A stretch of 64,000 nucleotides of DNA from assembly GCF_947496995.1 (NCBI RefSeq), contig NZ_CANMFD010000001.1, forward strand, positions 1,174,692 to 1,238,691. The letters run 5' to 3'. Every line of letters begins with the position of its first letter. Positions within the stretch are counted from its first letter, which is position 1. Below the pieces are notes generated by a model that was given only the letters and a program-made list of their open reading frames with translations, ran no database searches and had not been told where the DNA came from. A program made the position numbers and the translations under genes. The stretch comes from an uncultured Roseibium sp. (GTDB taxonomy: Bacteria; Pseudomonadota; Alphaproteobacteria; Rhizobiales; Stappiaceae). Shown one piece after another: positions 40,159 to 51,100 of the stretch.

Positions 40159-40965
40159 CTAACGGCCTCCAACGTCCCGTGTGCGCTCGAATTTGCGCAG
40201 GGCGAGCGACAGGGTGATGGTCATCATCAGGTAGATGAGCGCGACCACGTTATAGGTCTCGAAATAGCGGAAGGACCCGGCCGCATAGATCTTGCCGAGC
40301 TGGGTGATGTCGGCAACGCCCAGAACGGAGACGAGGGAACTGTCCTTGATCATGGCGACGAAATCATTGCCGAGCGGCGGCAGGATTGTCTTCAGCGCCT
40401 GCGGGAAGACGATCAGCCGGAACCGCTGCCAGCCGGTCATGCCGAGTGCCTTCGCCGCTTCGATCTGCCCGGTGTCGACCGCCTGAATGCCCGCCCGGAA
40501 CACTTCGGCGATAAAGGCCGAATATCCGATGGTCAGGGCGGCGATCGCCCGCCACAGCAAAGGGAAGTCGCGGGTGCGCAACGTATTCAGCCCCAGGGGC
40601 TCCAGAACGGCGTTGATGCCGGCGATGATCAGCGGCGTTGCGACGAAGGCGATATAAAGCAGCAAAACCAGGATCGGCAGCCCGCGTACGATCTCGACAT
40701 AGAACCTTGCCGTCTGGCGCAGGAATATCGAGCCGGAGAGCGAGGCAAGCGCCAGGAGCAGCCCCAGAACAGAAGCCAGGAAGAAACCGGTCAGGGTCAC
40801 GAAGACGGTCAGGCCGATCCCGCGCGAGACCGTCGCCATGACCTGCGAATAGATCTCGTCGGTCGCGATCTGGAAAAGCAGAAAGACGGCAAGCCCGCCG
40901 GCGGCCACAAGCCAGTAGGGAAAGTCCTGTTCCGGAGTAGTCGTCTGGTTTTTTTTGCCGAACAT
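40159..40965 (-). CDS. Amino-acid ABC transporter permease (HisM/GlnP family)
   Basis: The 268-residue inner-membrane permease has an N-terminal helix, five further helices and the EAA loop AFIAEVFRAGIQAVDTGQIEAAKALGM, split here as SAFIAEVFRAGIQAVDTGQI followed by EAAKALGMTGW. The motif IRGLPILVLLLYI (here VRGLPILVLLLYI) is typical of polar amino-acid uptake permeases. It lies between two substrate-binding-protein genes. No ATPase gene is found next to it. Confidence 0.92.
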   Translation of the reverse strand: MFGKKNQTTTPEQDFPYWLVAAGGLAVFLLFQIATDEIYSQVMATVSRGIGLTVFVTLTGFFLASVLGLLLALASLSGSIFLRQTARFYVEIVRGLPILVLLLYIAFVATPLIIAGINAVLEPLGLNTLRTRDFPLLWRAIAALTIGYSAFIAEVFRAGIQAVDTGQIEAAKALGMTGWQRFRLIVFPQALKTILPPLGNDFVAMIKDSSLVSVLGVADITQLGKIYAAGSFRYFETYNVVALIYLMMTITLSLALRKFERTRDVGGR

Positions 40966-41275
40966 GGATTCTGACCTGAGGGCTTGAGGGGAACGGGCGG
41001 TGATCCCGGAATGCGCCGGTCCTGTTCCGGATCAAGCGCAATCTCCATCGGAAGATACCGAAAAGCTGACAAGGACCGCCTGTTGCTCGGTATCCCGGCC
41101 AAGCTAACGGATCGCCGAATTGCCTCCATTATTCAAAGGCATCAAGGCGATAGTCACAGGATCACCGGTTCTGGATCTCCGTCTCGGTTCGTCCGGGGCG
41201 ACCAAGAACGCGGAGAGCTGGCTGGAAGGTGCGATTGTCACTGAAAACGTGCACACCTTCCACCGGAGCAGGCCA
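40966..41275. other. Gap between the ABC permease and binding-protein genes
   Basis: This 310-base stretch has no convincing gene. It contains one hairpin-forming pair, ggaaggtg (41222-41229) and caccttcc (41253-41260), just after the binding-protein stop on the minus strand. That hairpin may keep the binding-protein transcript more abundant than the permease message. Confidence 0.4.
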
Positions 41276-42076
41276 TCACTCGGCGGTCTTGTATTCGAAG
41301 AACCATTTCTGATTGAGCGCATCCAGTGTGCCGTCGTCCCGCATGCTTTTGATCGCGGCGTTGAACGGTGCGATGAGGTCGGAGCCCTTGGGGAAGATGA
41401 AGCCGAAATCCTCCGATCCCATCGGTTCGCCGATCAGCTTGAACGTGTCTGGGTTGGTGGCGACATATCCCTCGCCGCCGGTGCTGTCGGTCAGCACCAG
41501 GTCGACGTCCCCGGACTTGAGCGCCTGCACGGCGGCGCCGAAGGTCTCGAACAGCTTGATGCGCGGATTGGCCTCGTCACCGTCCAGCACTTCATAGACA
41601 GTGACGTAAAACGGCGTGGTGCCCGGCTGGGCGCCGGCCAGAAAATCGGCGTTCGCGCCAAACTCCCCGGCATCGGTAAAGCGGTTCTCATCGGCGCGCA
41701 CCAGCATGTACATTTCCGAGCGCATGTAAGGATCGGAGAATGCGACCTGTTCCGCGCGGTCGGCACGAATAGTGATGCCATTCATGGCAACATCGTATTC
41801 GCCAGCCGAAATGGCCGGGATCATCGCGTCCCAGCTGGTGTTCTCGATGATCACCTTCATGTTCAGCCGCTTGGCGATTTCTTTGACCGCATCGTATTCC
41901 CAGCCGATGGCCGCACCGGTCTTCGGGTCGACGAACTGCAGCGGCGGATAGGTGTTTTCCGACGCGATCACGACTTCCTTCCCGCCCAGGTCAGGCAGCG
42001 TGTCTGCAAAGGCGGCATGGCCTGCGCCGATCAGGGAGGCGGCGGCAACCGCCAGTTTCACGATGGTTCGATGCAT
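41276..42076 (-). CDS. Amino-acid ABC transporter substrate-binding protein
   Basis: The 266-residue periplasmic protein has a signal peptide ([20 protein letters not shown], cleaved about AAFA) and the SBP family 3 pattern: [55 protein letters not shown], and [14 protein letters not shown]. It probably binds a polar amino acid. The ATG at 42076 is preceded by AAGGAG. The permease gene lies 310 bases downstream on the same strand. Confidence 0.93.
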   Translation of the reverse strand: MHRTIVKLAVAAASLIGAGHAAFADTLPDLGGKEVVIASENTYPPLQFVDPKTGAAIGWEYDAVKEIAKRLNMKVIIENTSWDAMIPAISAGEYDVAMNGITIRADRAEQVAFSDPYMRSEMYMLVRADENRFTDAGEFGANADFLAGAQPGTTPFYVTVYEVLDGDEANPRIKLFETFGAAVQALKSGDVDLVLTDSTGGEGYVATNPDTFKLIGEPMGSEDFGFIFPKGSDLIAPFNAAIKSMRDDGTLDALNQKWFFEYKTAE

Positions 42077-42274
42077 GGGATGCTCCTTGACGATAGTATG
42101 AAGAACATTATCGGTATCCTTGCCTGCGGAAAAGGGCATTGCCGCCGGTTCGCAGGCGACGTTCTGAAAAGTTTTTCTCCGCTCGAAAAAAATTCCGAAA
42201 TCTACGGTCCGATCTATTGACCCGGGTGAGACTTGGCGGGACTGTAACCAAAAACAACAATAAGGAGACCGTAC

Positions 42275-43786
42275 ATGTCCGATACCACCAGCCGGAACAT
42301 GCAGCCGGCAGCCCGCCGGACCCGCTTTGCCCCCGGCCATCCGCTGGAAGTCTTCACCGATGCGGACAAGGCGGTGGAACGGCTGATCGAGATTTTCGAG
42401 GCGAACACCGGTTTCCTGCGGTCCCATTTTCACGATCTTCTCGAGGGCAAGGAGGTCGAGGGCAAGGTGCGCGCCTTTTACCCGCAGGTGCAGATGGTGA
42501 CGGACAGTCACAGCCGCCTCGACAGCCGGCTTTCCTACGGCTTCGTCTCCAGGCCCGGCAGGCATGCCTCCACGATCACGCGGCCGGATCTCTTCAAGCA
42601 TTATCTCCAGACTCAGTTGTCGCTGCTCATGAAAAACCACGAGGTGCCGGTTCTCATCGGTGACAGCGAGATGCCGATCCCGCTGCATTTCGCCTTTTAC
42701 GACGGCACACATGTGGAAGGCGGCGCGGCGGCGGCCAATCTGGACAGGCCGCTGGCCGACATTTTCGATCTGCCGGATCTTACGGTGATGGACGATTCCA
42801 TCGCCAATGGAACCTATGAGCCGAGCGATGGCATCATGCCTCTGGCGTCGTTCACCGCACCACGGGTCGATTATTCCCTGCACCGGCTGCAGCACTATAC
42901 GGCGACCCGGGCGGAGCACTTCCAGAACTATGTTCTCTTCACCAACTACCAGTTCTATATCGACGAATTCTGCCGTCTGTCGGGGGAAATGCTGGCGGAT
43001 CCGGAAAGTGGTTACGAGGCATTTGTCGCGCCCGGAAACCTGATCACCGAAGCCGGGTGTAGCGAGCCTGCCAGCGGCGTCGAACTTCCCAAACTGCCGC
43101 AGATGCCGGCCTATCATCTGAAACGCGCAGATGGCAGCGGCATCACCATGGTCAACATCGGTGTTGGCCCGTCGAACGCCAAGACGATCACCGATCATAT
43201 TGCGGTTCTGCGTCCGCATGTCTGGCTGATGCTCGGCCACTGCGCCGGGCTCCGCAACAGCCAGACGCTGGGCGACTATGTTCTTGCCCATGGCTATGTG
43301 CGCGACGACAACGTGCTCAACCAGGACCTGCCCATCTGGGTGCCGATCCCGCCGCTCGCCGAAGTTCAGGTGGCTCTGGAGGATGCGGTCGCCGAGGTGA
43401 CCGGCATCGACGGCTATGAACTCAAGCGCGTGATGCGCACCGGCACGGTGGTTTCGCTCGACAACCGCAACTGGGAACTCTGGGACCAGCCGGAACTCGT
43501 GAAACGGTTTTCACAGTCCAGGGCGATCGCGCTCGACATGGAATCGGCCACGATCGCCGCTAACGGTTTCCGCTTCCGCGTGCCTTACGGAACGCTGCTC
43601 TGCGTGTCGGACAAACCGCTGCACGGCGAACTGAAGCTTCCGGGAATGGCAACGGATTTCTACAAGCGCCAGGTCGCCCAGCACCTGGAGATCGGCATCA
43701 GGGCCATGGAAAAGATGCGCGCCATGACGGCGGAACGCCTGCATTCACGCAAGCTCAGGAGCTTCGCGGAAACCGCGTTCCAGTAA
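42275..43786 (+). CDS. amn: AMP nucleosidase
   Basis: Amn hydrolyses AMP to adenine and ribose 5-phosphate and takes part in adenylate balance. The 503-residue protein has the N-terminal Amn-specific domain ([19 protein letters not shown]) and a C-terminal nucleoside-phosphorylase-like domain with [40 protein letters not shown], and [19 protein letters not shown]. The ATG at 42275 has AAGGAG upstream (42261-42266). It is followed by a GC-rich hairpin shared with bfr. Confidence 0.95.
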   Translation: MSDTTSRNMQPAARRTRFAPGHPLEVFTDADKAVERLIEIFEANTGFLRSHFHDLLEGKEVEGKVRAFYPQVQMVTDSHSRLDSRLSYGFVSRPGRHASTITRPDLFKHYLQTQLSLLMKNHEVPVLIGDSEMPIPLHFAFYDGTHVEGGAAAANLDRPLADIFDLPDLTVMDDSIANGTYEPSDGIMPLASFTAPRVDYSLHRLQHYTATRAEHFQNYVLFTNYQFYIDEFCRLSGEMLADPESGYEAFVAPGNLITEAGCSEPASGVELPKLPQMPAYHLKRADGSGITMVNIGVGPSNAKTITDHIAVLRPHVWLMLGHCAGLRNSQTLGDYVLAHGYVRDDNVLNQDLPIWVPIPPLAEVQVALEDAVAEVTGIDGYELKRVMRTGTVVSLDNRNWELWDQPELVKRFSQSRAIALDMESATIAANGFRFRVPYGTLLCVSDKPLHGELKLPGMATDFYKRQVAQHLEIGIRAMEKMRAMTAERLHSRKLRSFAETAFQ

Positions 43787-43800
43787 GACCAAACAAAAAA

Positions 43801-43829
43801 GGCCGCGGACGCAAGGGCTGTCCGCGGCC
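43801..43829 (-). terminator. Terminator of bfr, shared with amn
   Basis: A perfect 10-bp stem (43801-43810 with 43820-43829) is followed on the minus strand by TTTTTTGTTT, a strong intrinsic terminator for bfr. On the plus strand it is followed only by ATTTG, so for amn it may be weaker. Confidence 0.85.
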
Positions 43830-43853
43830 ATTTGGGCATTGAAAGAGAAGCTG

Positions 43854-44339
43854 TTACTCGGCTTCGTCAGCCGGAGCGGCATTCAACAGGCCGTAACGCT
43901 CGACACCGATGTTTTCCAGCAACTCAAGCTGGGTTTCCAGAAAGTCGATGTGGCCTTCCTCATCCGAGAGCAGTTCCTCGAAGAGCTTCATGGAGACGTA
44001 ATCGCCTTCCTCGCGGCAGATCTCGCGGGACTTGGAATAGGCCGTGCGGGCTTCATATTCACCGGCAAGGTCCGAATCCAGCACTTCCTTGATGTTCTGG
44101 CCGATGCGCAGAGGCGCGACCTTCTGCATGTTCGGGTGGCCTTCAAGGAAGATGATGCGGTCGGTCAGCTTGTCTGCATGCTGCATCTCCTCGATGGATT
44201 CTTCGCGCTCCTTCTTGGCGAGACGCGCAAACCCCCAATCGCTCAAAAGGCGGTAGTGAAGCCAGTACTGGTTGATTGCACCGAGTTCCAGAAACAGGGC
44301 CTCGTTCAGACAATCGATAACCTTTTGATTTCCCTTCAT
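43854..44339 (-). CDS. bfr: Bacterioferritin
   Basis: Bacterioferritin stores iron as ferric mineral inside a 24-subunit shell. The 161-residue subunit has all ferroxidase ligands: Glu18, Glu51, His54, Glu94, Glu127 and His130. It also has the heme-binding Met52 in [10 protein letters not shown], so it is a true bacterioferritin rather than a ferritin. The ATG at 44339 has AGGAG upstream. An ICE-type Irr box lies 24 bases before the start, so it should be repressed when iron is low. Confidence 0.97.
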   Translation of the reverse strand: MKGNQKVIDCLNEALFLELGAINQYWLHYRLLSDWGFARLAKKEREESIEEMQHADKLTDRIIFLEGHPNMQKVAPLRIGQNIKEVLDSDLAGEYEARTAYSKSREICREEGDYVSMKLFEELLSDEEGHIDFLETQLELLENIGVERYGLLNAAPADEAE

Positions 44340-44363
44340 GGCAATTCTCCTGGAAGCCGGTAA

Positions 44364-44380
44364 TTTAGAATGGTTCTAAA
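44364..44380. promoter_or_regulatory. Irr-binding ICE box upstream of bfr
   Basis: TTTAGAA-TGG-TTCTAAA is a perfect 7-bp inverted repeat with a 3-base spacer, matching the iron control element bound by Irr in Rhizobiales and Rhodobacterales. It lies 25-41 bases upstream of the bfr start codon, in a position suited to repression under iron limitation. Confidence 0.85.
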
Positions 44381-44519
44381 ACACATTAGAGTTATTTCAG
44401 TGCTCTTGTCCAGTCATAAGGCAAAAGATTTTTCTGAAATGCGGCTCCGTCGAGGCGCCCCTTGCTCCTGAGGCGGAGCGCCGTAACATATTCAATAAAA
44501 AGAGTTTTCCCGTCTACTG

Positions 44520-44553
44520 AAAAAAATGGCGCGATCCCGAAGGACCGCGCCAT
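44520..44553 (-). terminator. Terminator of the fasciclin-domain gene
   Basis: Arms atggcgcg (44526-44533) and cgcgccat (44546-44553) form an 8-bp stem that is followed on the minus strand by TTTTTT. It lies 42 bases after the gene. Confidence 0.8.
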
Positions 44554-44595
44554 CTTCAATCACCCGCGCCGCGGGCAACGGATATCGGAAAAACC

Positions 44596-45078
44596 TCAGG
44601 TCTTCGGCAGGATGACTGCGTCAATCACGTGGATAACGCCGTTCGAGGCCTCGATATCAGCGGAGACGACGGTCGCGCCGTCTACCTTTACGCCGTCCGT
44701 CGCGTCGACGGAGATTTCGCTGCCCTGAACTGTGGCGACGGAGGCCTTTTTGCCGGCGATGTCGGCCGACATCACTTTGCCCGGGACCACATGGTAGGTG
44801 AGTATCGCCACCAGCTTGTCCTTGTTCTCGGGTTTCAGCAGGTCTTCGACTGTGCCCTCCGGCAGCGCGGCGAACGCCTCATCGGTCGGTGCGAACACGG
44901 TGAAAGGGCCTTCGCCCTTCAGGGTTTCGACGAGCCCGGCGGCCTGAACAGCGGCTACAAGCGTGTTGAACGAGCCGGCCTCGACCGCGGTATCAACAAT
45001 GTCCTTGTCGGCGGCCTTGGCGGCGGACAGGGGCAATACGACAAGCAACGCCATGACGATTTTCTGAATAAGTTTCAT
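44596..45078 (-). CDS. Secreted fasciclin (FAS1) domain protein
   Basis: The 160-residue protein has a signal peptide ([20 protein letters not shown], cleaved about KAAD) and one FAS1 domain: [55 protein letters not shown], and [17 protein letters not shown]1 proteins mediate adhesion or cell-surface interactions; in bacteria the partner is usually unknown. It is a single gene with its own terminator. Confidence 0.93.
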   Translation of the reverse strand: MKLIQKIVMALLVVLPLSAAKAADKDIVDTAVEAGSFNTLVAAVQAAGLVETLKGEGPFTVFAPTDEAFAALPEGTVEDLLKPENKDKLVAILTYHVVPGKVMSADIAGKKASVATVQGSEISVDATDGVKVDGATVVSADIEASNGVIHVIDAVILPKT

Positions 45079-45316
45079 TCCATACTCCCACTCGGTTCAC
45101 ACAGACACAGCCCTACCGTTCCCGGAAATGCATTTTTCGGGTTCTCTCGAAGTTCCAGTTCAAGTGCCTGTGGTATGGGAGATACGGGCAGCTGCCCGCC
45201 TTGGATGAGGAAAAACACTGTTTCGATTTTCAACGGCGATCGGATTTTGGCCCTGGATCGTTTGCCTTGGCCGGGCGCAGCTTGAAACCGGGTTCCGACG
45301 CGAATTCCGCCATGCA

Positions 45317-46405
45317 TCAGTCTGACTGGTCGTGATCGCTGGTCAGGGCCAGCGCGAGAACCTTGCGCATCACGGTCGGCAGGGCTTCGCCGTCAAGCGT
45401 TTCCGGCTCCGACCACCAGGCGTCTTTCAGGACAGGCGCGCCCGATTCCTCCAGATCGGCGCGAAAGACGTCGAGCCGCAAATGGAAATGGGTGAACGTG
45501 TGTTTGACCTCGGCAGTCCGCCGCGTCCACGCCGCGGGGAAAGGGGCACCAGTTGCTGCGTCTTCCCGGTCGAAGACCTCCGACCAGACCGTTCCGGGCA
45601 CCTCCGTCATGCCGCCCAGAAGACCACTGGGCGGGCGGCGGCGCAGCAGCACGGCACCCGTATTCTTGTCGACCGCGACAAAGGCAGCGCCATAGCGGGT
45701 CGGCTTCTGCTTCTTTGGTGCCTTGCGGGGCAGGGTCTCCGCCACGCCGGAAGCGTGAGCCTGGCATCCCGTCATCCACGGGCAGAGCGCACAGGCCGGC
45801 CGTCTCGGCGTGCACAGGGTCGCCCCCAGATCCATGACGGCCTGCGCGAAATCGCCGGGACGGGCCTGCGGGGTCAGCTCGGCCATCCGCGCCTTGATCT
45901 CCGGTTTCGCATCCGGAAGCGGTGTCTCGATCCGGAAATACCGCGACAGCACCCGCTCCACATTGCCGTCGACCACGGCTGCGTGTCTGTCGAAGGCGAT
46001 TGTGGCGATGGCGGCGGCTGTATAGGGACCGACGCCCGGAAGCTTCAGGAGGTCTTCCTCGGTATCGGGAAAGCGTCCCTGAAAGTCTGCCGCAACGGCA
46101 TCTGCGCATTTTTTCAGGTTTCGCGCGCGCGAATAATATCCGAGACCCGCCCAGGCTTTCATCACGTCTTCTTCCGGAGCGGCGGCGAGATCTTCAACGG
46201 TCGGCCAGGCCATTGTGAATTTCTCGAAATAGTCCTTCACTGCCGCGACGGTCGTCTGTTGCAACATGACTTCCGACAGCCAGATCCGGTAGGGATCGGG
46301 GACTTCGCCGAGCGCGCGGTTCTGCGGGCTGACGCGCCAGGGAAGGCGCCTTGCGTGGCGGTCGTACCAGGTCAGAAGGATTTGCGAGGCAGAAGCAGAG
46401 TGCAT
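45317..46405 (-). CDS. mutY: Adenine DNA glycosylase MutY
   Basis: MutY removes adenine mispaired with 8-oxoguanine or guanine. The 362-residue enzyme has the catalytic glutamate in IWLSEVMLQQTTVAAV, the helix-hairpin-helix LPGVGPYTAAAIATIAF with the Asp in VVDGNVERVLSR, the [4Fe-4S] cysteines in CTPRRPACALCPWMTGC, and a C-terminal NUDIX-like domain. It is divergent from the DUF721-dsbA-smc series. Confidence 0.96.
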   Translation of the reverse strand: MHSASASQILLTWYDRHARRLPWRVSPQNRALGEVPDPYRIWLSEVMLQQTTVAAVKDYFEKFTMAWPTVEDLAAAPEEDVMKAWAGLGYYSRARNLKKCADAVAADFQGRFPDTEEDLLKLPGVGPYTAAAIATIAFDRHAAVVDGNVERVLSRYFRIETPLPDAKPEIKARMAELTPQARPGDFAQAVMDLGATLCTPRRPACALCPWMTGCQAHASGVAETLPRKAPKKQKPTRYGAAFVAVDKNTGAVLLRRRPPSGLLGGMTEVPGTVWSEVFDREDAATGAPFPAAWTRRTAEVKHTFTHFHLRLDVFRADLEESGAPVLKDAWWSEPETLDGEALPTVMRKVLALALTSDHDQSD

Positions 46406-46642
46406 GAGATCAGCTGAACAAGTCTGGTGAAATGATATGGCAAGTCATTGGATAGCCTGGGGAAAACTTTGGTCTCGGTACCCTGCTGTTCGGATTGGAG
46501 AAAGTATTCGTCGTCATTTTGTCTTATTTTATTGAGACACATCATCCCGATTCCTGATACGGGCCGATGCAAAGGCGGTTTCCGCCGGGCGTGTCCCGGT
46601 TGGATGAGGAGGTAGGTCATAAGCGCTGCAAAGGCAAATCCG

Positions 46643-47152
46643 GTGCGCAGGTCGAGAGATGCGAAACTGCTTGCCGAGCTCGTCGGCAAGGCGATGACGC
46701 CTGCCTGCAAGAAGCGCGGATTTGCCTCGGTCGATATCATTGCCTCCTGGGGAGATATTGTCGGCGAGCGCTACGGCACGAAGGTCCAGCCGGACAGGCT
46801 GATCTGGCCGCGCCGACCGGACCGCAGCGATCCGGAAAATCCACCTGACCCGGCCACTCTGGTCGTCCATACCGATGGTGCGACAGCGCTGCTTCTGTCG
46901 CACGACAGTGCGCAGGTCATCGAGCGCATCAACATGTTTTTCGGCTGGGCCGCGATCGGCCGCATCAAGATCCTGCAAAAGCCGGTCACGGTAAAGGCGC
47001 CCGAACCCCGCAAGGAGCTTCGCTCCCTCACCGGCACCGAGGAACAGCGCCTGGAAGAACGTCTGGAAGGGGTGGAAAATGACCGCCTGCGCCAGGCCTT
47101 GAAGAAGCTCGGCACCCAGGTGATCGCGCGCAATCCGGATCAGGCCGCCTGA
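46643..47152 (+). CDS. DUF721 family protein
   Basis: The 169-residue protein belongs to the DUF721 (DciA-like) family: LLAELVGKAMTPACKKRGFA, IIASWGDIVGERYGTKVQP, LVVHTDGATALLLSHDSAQV, and INMFFGWAAIGRIKILQKP. In other bacteria the related DciA loads the replicative helicase, but the alphaproteobacterial members have not all been tested. The GTG at 46643 is the probable start. It is followed by a dsbA-like gene after a 275-base gap. Confidence 0.85.
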   Translation: MRRSRDAKLLAELVGKAMTPACKKRGFASVDIIASWGDIVGERYGTKVQPDRLIWPRRPDRSDPENPPDPATLVVHTDGATALLLSHDSAQVIERINMFFGWAAIGRIKILQKPVTVKAPEPRKELRSLTGTEEQRLEERLEGVENDRLRQALKKLGTQVIARNPDQAA

Positions 47153-47427
47153 CATCCTGACGCCGCGATGAGGCGGCAAAAGCCGACCAGCTGATAAAAA
47201 CTCCGTGAGACCGGCCTTGCCTGCGTCCTCTGTGTTGCCACATTTGAAAAGCTCTGTTGACGCACCGTGCCTTAAGAGGCACATGAGAAAACAGACTTTG
47301 TACACTCAGGGCATCCGGCGTTCATGTGAAAGCGCACAGGATGTTCCCGGACTTCAGGATAGATCGGCTTTCCTGCTTCAAGGTGAAAAACCGGCAAGCA
47401 GGTGGATCAAAGGAACAGGACGACCCC

Positions 47428-48063
47428 GTGACCCAGACCCGCAGACAGTTTCTCAAAACCACCGCCCTGGCCGCCACCGCGCTTGCCCTGGCCGGAACCT
47501 TTCCGGCGTTCGCACAATCGGTCGATCTGGACGAACTGCTGAAACCGGGCCCGCTCGGCGACAAGGTGCTGGGTGAGGAAGATGCACCGGTGACCATCGT
47601 GGAATACGCCTCCATGACCTGCGGTCACTGCGCGAACTTCCACAAGCAGACATACGCCGACATGAAGAAAGACTACATCGATACCGGCAAGGTCCGCTTC
47701 ATTTTCCGTGAATTCCCGCTGGATCCGGTTGCCGCCGCCGCGTTCATGCTGGCGCGCTGCGCGCCGGCCGACAAGTATTTCGAAATCGTCGACATCATGT
47801 TCGAACAGCAGCGCAGCTGGGCCTTCACCGACAATCCCTACCAATCCCTGCTCGATTTTTCCAAACAGATCGGATTTACACAGGAGTCCTTTGAGGAATG
47901 CTTGACAAACCAGGGCATGCTGGACGCAGTAAATGCTGTGAAGGATCGCGGCGCCGCTGAGTTCGGTGTGAACTCCACGCCGACATTCTTCATCAACGGG
48001 GAAAAGCACTCCGGGGCGCTGTCGATTGATGAGTTGGGCAAGATCATTGAGGAAAACCTCTAA
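47428..48063 (+). CDS. DsbA-family thiol-disulfide oxidoreductase (Tat-type signal)
   Basis: The 211-residue protein has a twin-arginine signal (TRRQFLKTTALAATALALAG, cleaved about AFA) and a DsbA/BdbD-like thioredoxin domain with the active site MTCGHCANFHKQTYADMKK and the cis-proline in GVNSTPTFFINGEKHSG. It would make or isomerise disulfides in the periplasm. I chose the GTG at 47428, with AACAGGA 8 bases upstream. smc follows 87 bases downstream, an order common in Rhizobiales. Confidence 0.92.
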   Translation: MTQTRRQFLKTTALAATALALAGTFPAFAQSVDLDELLKPGPLGDKVLGEEDAPVTIVEYASMTCGHCANFHKQTYADMKKDYIDTGKVRFIFREFPLDPVAAAAFMLARCAPADKYFEIVDIMFEQQRSWAFTDNPYQSLLDFSKQIGFTQESFEECLTNQGMLDAVNAVKDRGAAEFGVNSTPTFFINGEKHSGALSIDELGKIIEENL

Positions 48064-48150
48064 GCCGGCGGTTTTGCAACCGGCCGCCTTGGTATGCCCT
48101 GATTTCGCTTCCGGTCTTTCGGCGCCCTGCTTCGCAAGAGGTGGGCGCCG

Positions 48151-51100
48151 GTGAAGTTTTCCAAGCTCCGTATCGTCGGTTTCAAATCCTTCGTCGAACC
48201 GATGGAATTCATCATCGGCAACGGCCTGACCGGTGTGGTCGGGCCGAACGGCTGCGGCAAGTCCAATCTGGTCGAAGCCCTGCGCTGGGTAATGGGCGAA
48301 AATTCCTACAAGAACATGCGCGCTTCCGGCATGGACGACGTGATCTTTTCCGGAAGTCTCAACCGGCCTGCGCGCAACACCGCTGAAGTCACTCTTTATC
48401 TCGAAAATCTCGACCGCACGGCGCCGTCCGCATTCAACGATGCCGATCTGCTCGAGGTCAGCCGACGGATCGAACGCGAGCAGGGCTCCAACTACAAGAT
48501 AAATGCCCGCGATGTGCGCGCCCGCGACGTACAGCTGCTCTTTGCCGACGCCTCCACCGGCGCCCGCTCGCCCGCAATGGTGCGCCAGGGCCAGATTGGC
48601 GAACTGATCGCCGCCAAACCGACTTCCCGCCGTCAGATCCTGGAAGAAGCCGCCGGCATTTCCGGTCTGCATTCCAGACGCCATGAAGCGGAAATTCGCC
48701 TGAGGGCTGCCGAACAGAACCTGGAACGCCTGGAAGACGTGCTCGTCCAGATCGACAGCCAGCTCGACAATCTGCGGCGCCAGTCCCGGCAGGCATCGCG
48801 CTACCGGAACCTGTCTTCCGAAATCCGCGCGGCGGAAGCCTCGATCCTCTACATCCGCTGGACGGAAGCCCGCGATGCGTTGTCGGCGGCTGAAATCCAG
48901 TTCGCGGATGCGCAAAAGGATGTGAATGAAGCGACCAGCCTGCAGGCGGAAAGCGCCCGTATTCAGGCCATCGCCGCGCACAAGCTGCCTGAACTCAGGG
49001 AGGAAGCCGCGGGTGCCGGCGCCGCCCTGCAGCGGCTGGTCATTGCCCGCAACGAACTGGATGCGGAAGAGCGGCGGGTCAAGGAACGGCTGCAGGATCT
49101 CGAGCGGCGGCTGGTTCAACTGGTCGAGGACATTCGCCGCGAACAGAGCATGGTTTCGGAAAATGACGAGGTGCTGGAGCGCCTGTCGGAAGAGCGCGCG
49201 GAACTTCTGGAAGAAAACGAAATGGTGCAGGAACGCACCGAAAGCGCGCGCGAAAAGGCGGTTGAAGCCGAGGAAGCGGTTCGGGGCCTGGAGGCCCAAC
49301 TCTCTGAGTTGACGGCAGCGGAAGCACGCGCGAGCGCCGAGCGCCGTCAGCTGGAGCGCGCCGTCGCCGACAGCCGCCAGCGAGCCGACAGGCTTGTTGC
49401 CCAGGCGCAGGAAGCCCAGCAGGCGCTGGCGGAAATCGATGCGCGCATGGCCGAGCATGACGGCATTGCCGAGAACCGTGAGGCGCTTGAGCTTGCCGAA
49501 GAAACCCTTGCGGAGGCCGAGAGCGCGGTCGAGGAAGCCGAAACGCTGACGCGCGAGGCCCGCGAGCAGGAGCAGTCCGCCCGCGGCCCCTTGAGCGAGG
49601 CCCAGCAATTGCAGCAGGGCCTTGAGACGGAAGCCCGCACACTGGAACAGGTGCTCAACGTTCATTCCGAGCAGGATCATACGCCGGTGGTGGAACAGAT
49701 CCGGGTGGAGCAGGGGTATGAAACCGCCCTCGGCGCCGCGCTCGGCGAGGACCTGGATGCTTCGCTGGAAGAGGCGGCCGCCGTTAAATGGGGCAGCCCC
49801 TTGCCAGGGACAGCAGATCCACAGTTGCCCGACGGTGTACGCTCGCTGGCGGATTTCGTCGATGCACCGGAAGAACTCTCCCGGCGTCTGCGTCAGATAG
49901 GGATTGTCGACCACACACAGGGCCAGGCTCTTCGTGCGGCGCTCAAGCCGGGACAGCGGCTGGTCTCCAGGGAAGGGGACCTGTGGCGCTGGGACGGCTT
50001 TGTGATTGCGGCCAATGCGCCAACGCCGGCCGCGCAGCGCCTGTCCCAGAAGAACAGGCTGGCGGAACTGGCCGAGGAAATCGACACCGCCCGCAGGACG
50101 GTGGAGGACCGCAAGGAAATTCTGGAAACCGCCGCCGCGCGCGTCCGCCAGACCGTCGAACTTGAGCAGACCGCCCGCGGCAAGGTTCGCGACGGACAGC
50201 GGCAGGCCGCGTCCGCCCGCGAAGCGCTGGCCGCAGCAGAACGCGCCGTGTCCCAGCTTGCCGCCCGGAAGGAAGCCGCCCGGGATCGCGCCGAGCGCAT
50301 CGGCGAAGAGGCCGAACTGGCACGCGAACAGGTCATTGAGGCCGAAGAGCGCCTTGAATCGGCACCGGACAGCACGAGCTACACGGACCGGATCGCTGAT
50401 CTTCAGGGGCAGGTTGAAACCGCCCGCGGCGCCCTTGCGGAAGCACGGGCGGTGTCGGAAGGCCTGGCACGTGAACAGCAGATGCGGGACCGGCGCCTGG
50501 AGGCGATCGCCCGCGAATATGACGGCTGGAAGACCCGCGCCGCCAACGCCGCCCAGCAGATCGCCGTTCTGAAGGAACGCCGCGACGAGGCGGAAGAGGA
50601 GCGGGCGGAACTGATCGAGGCCCCCGAAGACATCGAGATCAAGCGCCGGGAGCTTTTTTCCGCCATTGCCAAGGCGGAAGAAGAGAAAAAGGCCCGCGAC
50701 GACCGGCTTCAGCAGGCGGAACTGGACCTTGCGGATGTAGATCGCGCCGCCAAGGCGGCAATGGAAGCCATGGCCGGCGCGCGCGAGAAGAAGATCCGCG
50801 CCGAGGAGCGTCTGGAGGCGGCCCGCGAACGCAAGAGCAATCTGGAACGCCGGATCGACGAGGACCTGGAAGTCGCCGTCACCGCCCTGCCGGAAATTGC
50901 CGGATTGAAGGACGGCGCGCCGCTCCCCGATCCCGAGGCAACGGAGCGCAAGCTTGAGCGGCTGAAGGCGGAGCGCGAGCGCCTCGGCGGCGTCAACCTG
51001 CGGGCCGAGGAAGAACTGCGCGAAATCGACGAACAGAAATCGACGCTGACGTCCGAGCGCGACGATCTGATCGAGGCGATTCGCCGTCTGCGCACGGGCA

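Noticed and set aside
42077..43291. An N-terminal extension of the amino-acid binding protein frame into amn
   Set aside because: The ATG at 42076 with AAGGAG and a signal peptide is the clear start; the extension is antisense to amn.
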